NCBI RefSeq assembly: GCF_016735495.2
Contig: NZ_JAERQY020000002.1
Location: 620,001 to 684,000, forward strand
Reading direction: 5' to 3'
DNA length: 64,000 nt
Origin: Lysobacter sp. MMG2
GTDB lineage: Bacteria; Pseudomonadota; Gammaproteobacteria; Xanthomonadales; Xanthomonadaceae
A program made the translations under genes and the position numbers. Positions 60,406-64,000 of the stretch are shown here, piece by piece. A model generated the notes under the pieces. It had not been told where the DNA came from. It ran no database searches and saw nothing but the letters and a program-made list of their open reading frames with translations. The stretch's first letter is position 1; each line of letters starts with the position of its first letter.

Positions 60406-60448
60406 GCGGTACGCGGCGCCGCGCGCGAGCGTGGGTCGCGACACCACA

Positions 60449-60480
60449 CGAAACGGGCCGCTCGTCGGCCCGTTTCGTTG
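60449..60480 (+). terminator. Terminator of metK
   Basis: CGAAACGGGCCG and CGGCCCGTTTCG form a 12-bp perfect stem with a CTCGT loop, followed by TTG. Strong hairpin, short T-tract. It isolates metK from the ahcY riboswitch. Confidence 0.8.
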
Positions 60481-60537
60481 TCCGGCAGGACGGCTGTCGG
60501 GGCCGGTCGAGTTCATCCACGACCAGCCCCCAACGGC

Positions 60538-60630
60538 TAGAATGCCGGCTCCCACCGAGGGGCGCTGCAAGTCCGGCATTCGGAATCAGGCTCGGCGGGA
60601 GTTCCAGAACAACGGCGCCCGGTTTGGCGA
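60538..60630 (+). promoter_or_regulatory. SAH riboswitch upstream of ahcY
   Basis: After a TAGAAT -10 box (60538-60543), the SAH aptamer core follows: CCGAGGGGCGCTGCAA (60555-60570) and CAGGCTCGG (60587-60595), which pair as CCGAG/CTCGG in P1. GGGCGC (60560-60565) can pair with GCGCCC (60615-60620) as the P4 pseudoknot. In known cases binding of SAH turns ahcY on. The aptamer assignment is by conserved motif; the expression platform between 60620 and 60701 is not clear. Confidence 0.88.
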
Positions 60631-60643
60631 GCCGCACACGGCC

Positions 60644-60682
60644 GCCCTCACCCCAACCCTCCTCCGCACGGCGGACGAGCGG
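60644..60682. repeat. Degenerate dispersed palindrome between the SAH riboswitch and ahcY
   Basis: GCCCTCACCCCAACCC (60644-60659) is identical to the lead of the palindrome at 12808. The following CTCCGC-ACG-GCGGAC arms are decayed. It sits in the leader, between the aptamer and the ribosome-binding site, so it may be part of the riboswitch readout in this strain. Confidence 0.6.
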
Positions 60683-60701
60683 GACGAAACCGGAGCAATC
60701 G

Positions 60702-62147
<1,446 letters not shown>

Positions 62148-62174
62148 TCGACGCAAGTCGCATCACGCCGCACG

Positions 62175-62206
62175 AAAAGCGGGCGCTTCGGCGCCCGTTT
62201 TTCTTT
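62175..62206 (+). terminator. Terminator of ahcY
   Basis: AAAAGCGGGCGC-TTCG-GCGCCCGTTTTT is a UUCG-type tetraloop hairpin with flanking A/T tracts, then CTTTG. A strong intrinsic terminator, functional on both strands in part. Confidence 0.92.
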
Positions 62207-62231
62207 GGGGCGGCCGCGGCCCGAAAGCACG

Positions 62232-62260
62232 TTCAATTCATCGCGATGAAGAGATAGAAT
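62232..62260 (+). promoter_or_regulatory. metF promoter with palindromic operator
   Basis: TTCAAT (62232-62237), 17 bp and TAGAAT (62255-62260) form the promoter. The spacer holds the perfect 14-base palindrome TTCATCGCGATGAA (62237-62250), a likely site for a methionine-cycle repressor such as an ArsR-type SahR or a LysR-type MetR. Which one is not shown by the sequence. Confidence 0.6.
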
Positions 62261-62287
62261 TCCCTCAACCTCACGCGAGCGGCCCGC

Positions 62288-63118
62288 ATGCCCACGCCTC
62301 CGATCAGCTTCGAGTTCTACCCGCCCAAGACCGACGAGCAGCGCGCGCAGCTGGACAAGACCGCGGCGAAGTTGAAGTTGGAGAAGCCGCAGTACGTCTC
62401 GTGCACCTTCGGTGCCGGCGGCTCGACGCTGAGCTATACGCCCGAGACGGTGGAACGCCTGCACAAGGAACACGGGCTCGATGCCGCCCCGCACCTGTCC
62501 TGCGTCGGTGGCACGCGCGCGGAACTGGGTGAGTTGCTCGAACGCTACAAGGCGATGGGCTGCCGCCGCATCGTCGCGCTGCGCGGCGACCTGCCTTCCG
62601 GCATGGGCCACACCGGCGACTTCCGCTACGCGACGGAGCTGGTGGAATTCATCCGCAAGGAGCACGACGGCTATTTCCACATCGAAGTGGGCTGCTATCC
62701 GGAATGCCATCCGCAGTCCGACGACGCGCTCGCCGACCTGCGCCATTTCAAGGGGAAGATCGACGCCGGCGCCGACGGCGCGATCACGCAGTACTTCTAC
62801 AACGCCGACGCGTATTTCCGCTTCGTCGACGATGCACGCAAGCTCGGCGTGAACGTGCCGATCGTGCCGGGCATCATGCCGATCTCGAACTTCTCGCAGC
62901 TCAAGCGCTTCTCCGATGCGTGCGGCGCGGAAATCCCGCGGTGGATCGGCAAGCGCATGCAGGCCTTCGGTGACGACGTCGACTCCATTCGCGAGTTCGC
63001 CGCGGATTTCGTCGCCGACATGTGCCATCGACTGATCGAAGGCGGCGCGCCCGGCCTCCACTTCTACACGCTGAACCTCACCAAACCGACGCTGGCCGTG
63101 CTCGCGCGCATGCGCTGA
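62288..63118 (+). CDS. metF: Methylenetetrahydrofolate reductase
   Basis: The 276-residue FAD enzyme reduces 5,10-methylene-THF to 5-methyl-THF for methionine synthesis. It starts with ISFEFYPPKTDEQ and keeps CTFGAGGST, LRGDLPSGMGH, GCYPECHPQ, and DGAITQYFYNADAYFRF of the (beta/alpha)8 barrel. Length is normal for bacterial MetF. It is 140 bases after ahcY with its own promoter and an operator-like palindrome. It closes the methyl cycle of this block; methionine synthase is not in the window. Confidence 0.97.
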   Translation: MPTPPISFEFYPPKTDEQRAQLDKTAAKLKLEKPQYVSCTFGAGGSTLSYTPETVERLHKEHGLDAAPHLSCVGGTRAELGELLERYKAMGCRRIVALRGDLPSGMGHTGDFRYATELVEFIRKEHDGYFHIEVGCYPECHPQSDDALADLRHFKGKIDAGADGAITQYFYNADAYFRFVDDARKLGVNVPIVPGIMPISNFSQLKRFSDACGAEIPRWIGKRMQAFGDDVDSIREFAADFVADMCHRLIEGGAPGLHFYTLNLTKPTLAVLARMR

Positions 63119-63193
63119 AAGCACGCGATCTCACACGCGGCATTGACGGCACGGGGGAGACGATGAGCGCTCCCGCTCCCCCCGGGCCGAAAC

Positions 63194-63769
63194 ATGAATG
63201 CGCCGCGATTCGCGGTGGTGGCATCGAGCCTGCTGCTCGCGTGGTCGTGTGCGTTTGCCCCCGCGCACGCTGCCGGCGCCATCCACCGCTGCCAGACTTC
63301 GGACGGTGAAGCCGTCTACACCGACAGCGCCTGCACGGCCTTCGACGCGAAGCCGTCGCCGATGTCGGCCGACCTGCTCAACCGCATCGCGATGGACGAT
63401 GCGGTGTTCAATTCCGATACGTCGCGCGCCCGCGCTTTGGGCTCGGCGATCCGCACGCGGCGCGCGCCACAGGCCGGTTGCGCGCGCAGTCCCGGGCAGC
63501 TGTCGATGGACCTGCTGGCGTCTTTCGCGATGGGCGATGTGAACCGTCTGGCGGAGAGCGTGCACTGGCCGGGCCTGCGTCACCGCCAGGCGCACGCGGT
63601 GATGAACCGGTTGCAGCAGCTGATGCGCCAGTCGCTGATCGATGCCAGCTTCTGGCCCGGCCTGGCCGGCACCGGCGCCGGGGCGATGCAGCTGACCTTC
63701 ACCCAGCCCGAGCGAGTGATGGAAGTCGGCGTGGAGCGTTACGCCGGTTGCTATTTCGTGCGCTTCTGA
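63194..63769 (+). CDS. Exported DUF4124-type protein
   Basis: The 191-residue protein has a signal peptide (ending PAHA) and an N-terminal DUF4124-like motif IHRCQTSDGEAVYTDSACTAF (about residues 29-49), a small cysteine-bonded domain. A C-terminal half (from about 95) has another Cys pair (AGCARS and AGCYFVRF). It is periplasmic. The next gene encodes a similar protein (63847), so the two are probably a tandem duplication. The metF gene is upstream but not clearly linked. Function unknown. Confidence 0.8.
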   Translation: MNAPRFAVVASSLLLAWSCAFAPAHAAGAIHRCQTSDGEAVYTDSACTAFDAKPSPMSADLLNRIAMDDAVFNSDTSRARALGSAIRTRRAPQAGCARSPGQLSMDLLASFAMGDVNRLAESVHWPGLRHRQAHAVMNRLQQLMRQSLIDASFWPGLAGTGAGAMQLTFTQPERVMEVGVERYAGCYFVRF

Positions 63770-63846
63770 AGCCTCGCCACGCGTGCCCGCGCGGGACTGC
63801 GATCCACGCACTGTCCTGCCCTCGCCGGCCCCGCTAGTCTGCGCCG

Positions 63847-64000
63847 ATGCCCGTCCTGATCCGTTCGTTGTTCGCGCTGTGCCTGTTCGGCGTGCTCGCC
63901 TGGTGCGGGACGACGCAGGCGCAGGTCCGGCACTGCGTCACGCCCGACGGTCAGAGCGTCTTTACCGATCGCGGCTGCGAGGCGTTCGGCGGCGTGGAGC
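63847..64000 (+). CDS. Exported DUF4124-type protein, cut by the window end
   Basis: The first 51 codons show a signal peptide (MPVLIRSLFALCLFGVLAW...TTQA) and the motif HCVTPDGQSVFTDRGCEAFGG, the same C..DG...TD..C pattern as the neighbour at 63194. It is a paralogue of that protein. The gene continues past base 64000, so its length and any C-terminal domain are unknown. Confidence 0.75.
   Translation, partial: MPVLIRSLFALCLFGVLAWCGTTQAQVRHCVTPDGQSVFTDRGCEAFGGVE

Overview
The window is GC-rich (about two thirds G+C by eye) DNA from a gammaproteobacterium of the Xanthomonadaceae, most likely a Lysobacter-like organism. The evidence is the many TonB-dependent receptors, the GTP-type PEP carboxykinase, dispersed Xanthomonad-type palindromic repeats, and a yybP-ykoY riboswitch ahead of a GDT1/UPF0016 gene. 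The assignment rests on gene content and style, not on a database match. No tRNA, rRNA, CRISPR array, insertion sequence or prophage was seen.

Layout. 1-1.8 kb: the 3' part of hslO and a secreted protein of unknown function. 2.0-11.7 kb: three tandem TonB-dependent receptors of about 1000 residues. Each has its own terminator, and each is preceded by the same promoter and 5' leader with nearly identical spacing. 11.7-18.3 kb: a 2-oxoglutarate oxygenase, a 42-bp tandem repeat array, a DUF4097/anti-sigma/ECF-sigma module, and a minus-strand run of prolyl-4-hydroxylase-like oxygenase plus two sulfotransferase-like genes directly after pckG. 20-24 kb: a TetR regulator divergent from fadE, with a palindromic operator over the fadE -10 box, then a thioesterase-fold gene. 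24-31 kb: a DUF1304 protein, a Tat-exported NAD-epimerase, a transporter, a GMC oxidoreductase and a serine beta-lactamase-fold protein. 31-35 kb: a lysine-rich histone-H1-like protein with a candidate upstream small RNA, then gcvH, an HCCA-isomerase-like gene and gcvT. 35-39.4 kb: an SPFH/NfeD pair, then an ECF sigma/anti-sigma/two-PDZ operon.

39.5-43.3 kb is a Fur-box-controlled haem uptake operon (hemP, receptor, DUF6607). 43-48 kb holds an aldo/keto reductase, the Mn riboswitch with its GDT1-family exporter gene, a diguanylate cyclase and a NupC-type transporter. 48-53.4 kb holds a PfkB-family kinase whose 5' end lies in a dispersed repeat, a second Fur-box receptor with a PepSY protein, and dusB, which looks leaderless. 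53.6-59 kb holds a methyltransferase, a small exported protein, a YdjM-like membrane hydrolase, an LpxH-like phosphoesterase and an OlsF-like two-domain acyltransferase. 59-63 kb is an S-adenosylmethionine-cycle block: metK, an SAH riboswitch with ahcY, and metF. Two DUF4124-type secreted proteins end the window.

The most promising candidate for an undescribed system is the 2-18 kb region. Three co-designed receptors lie close to two different 2OG-Fe(II) oxygenases and two PAPS-type sulfotransferases, which suggests uptake or modification of a hydroxylated or sulfated ligand or surface protein. The link is inferred from proximity and is not proven by the sequence.
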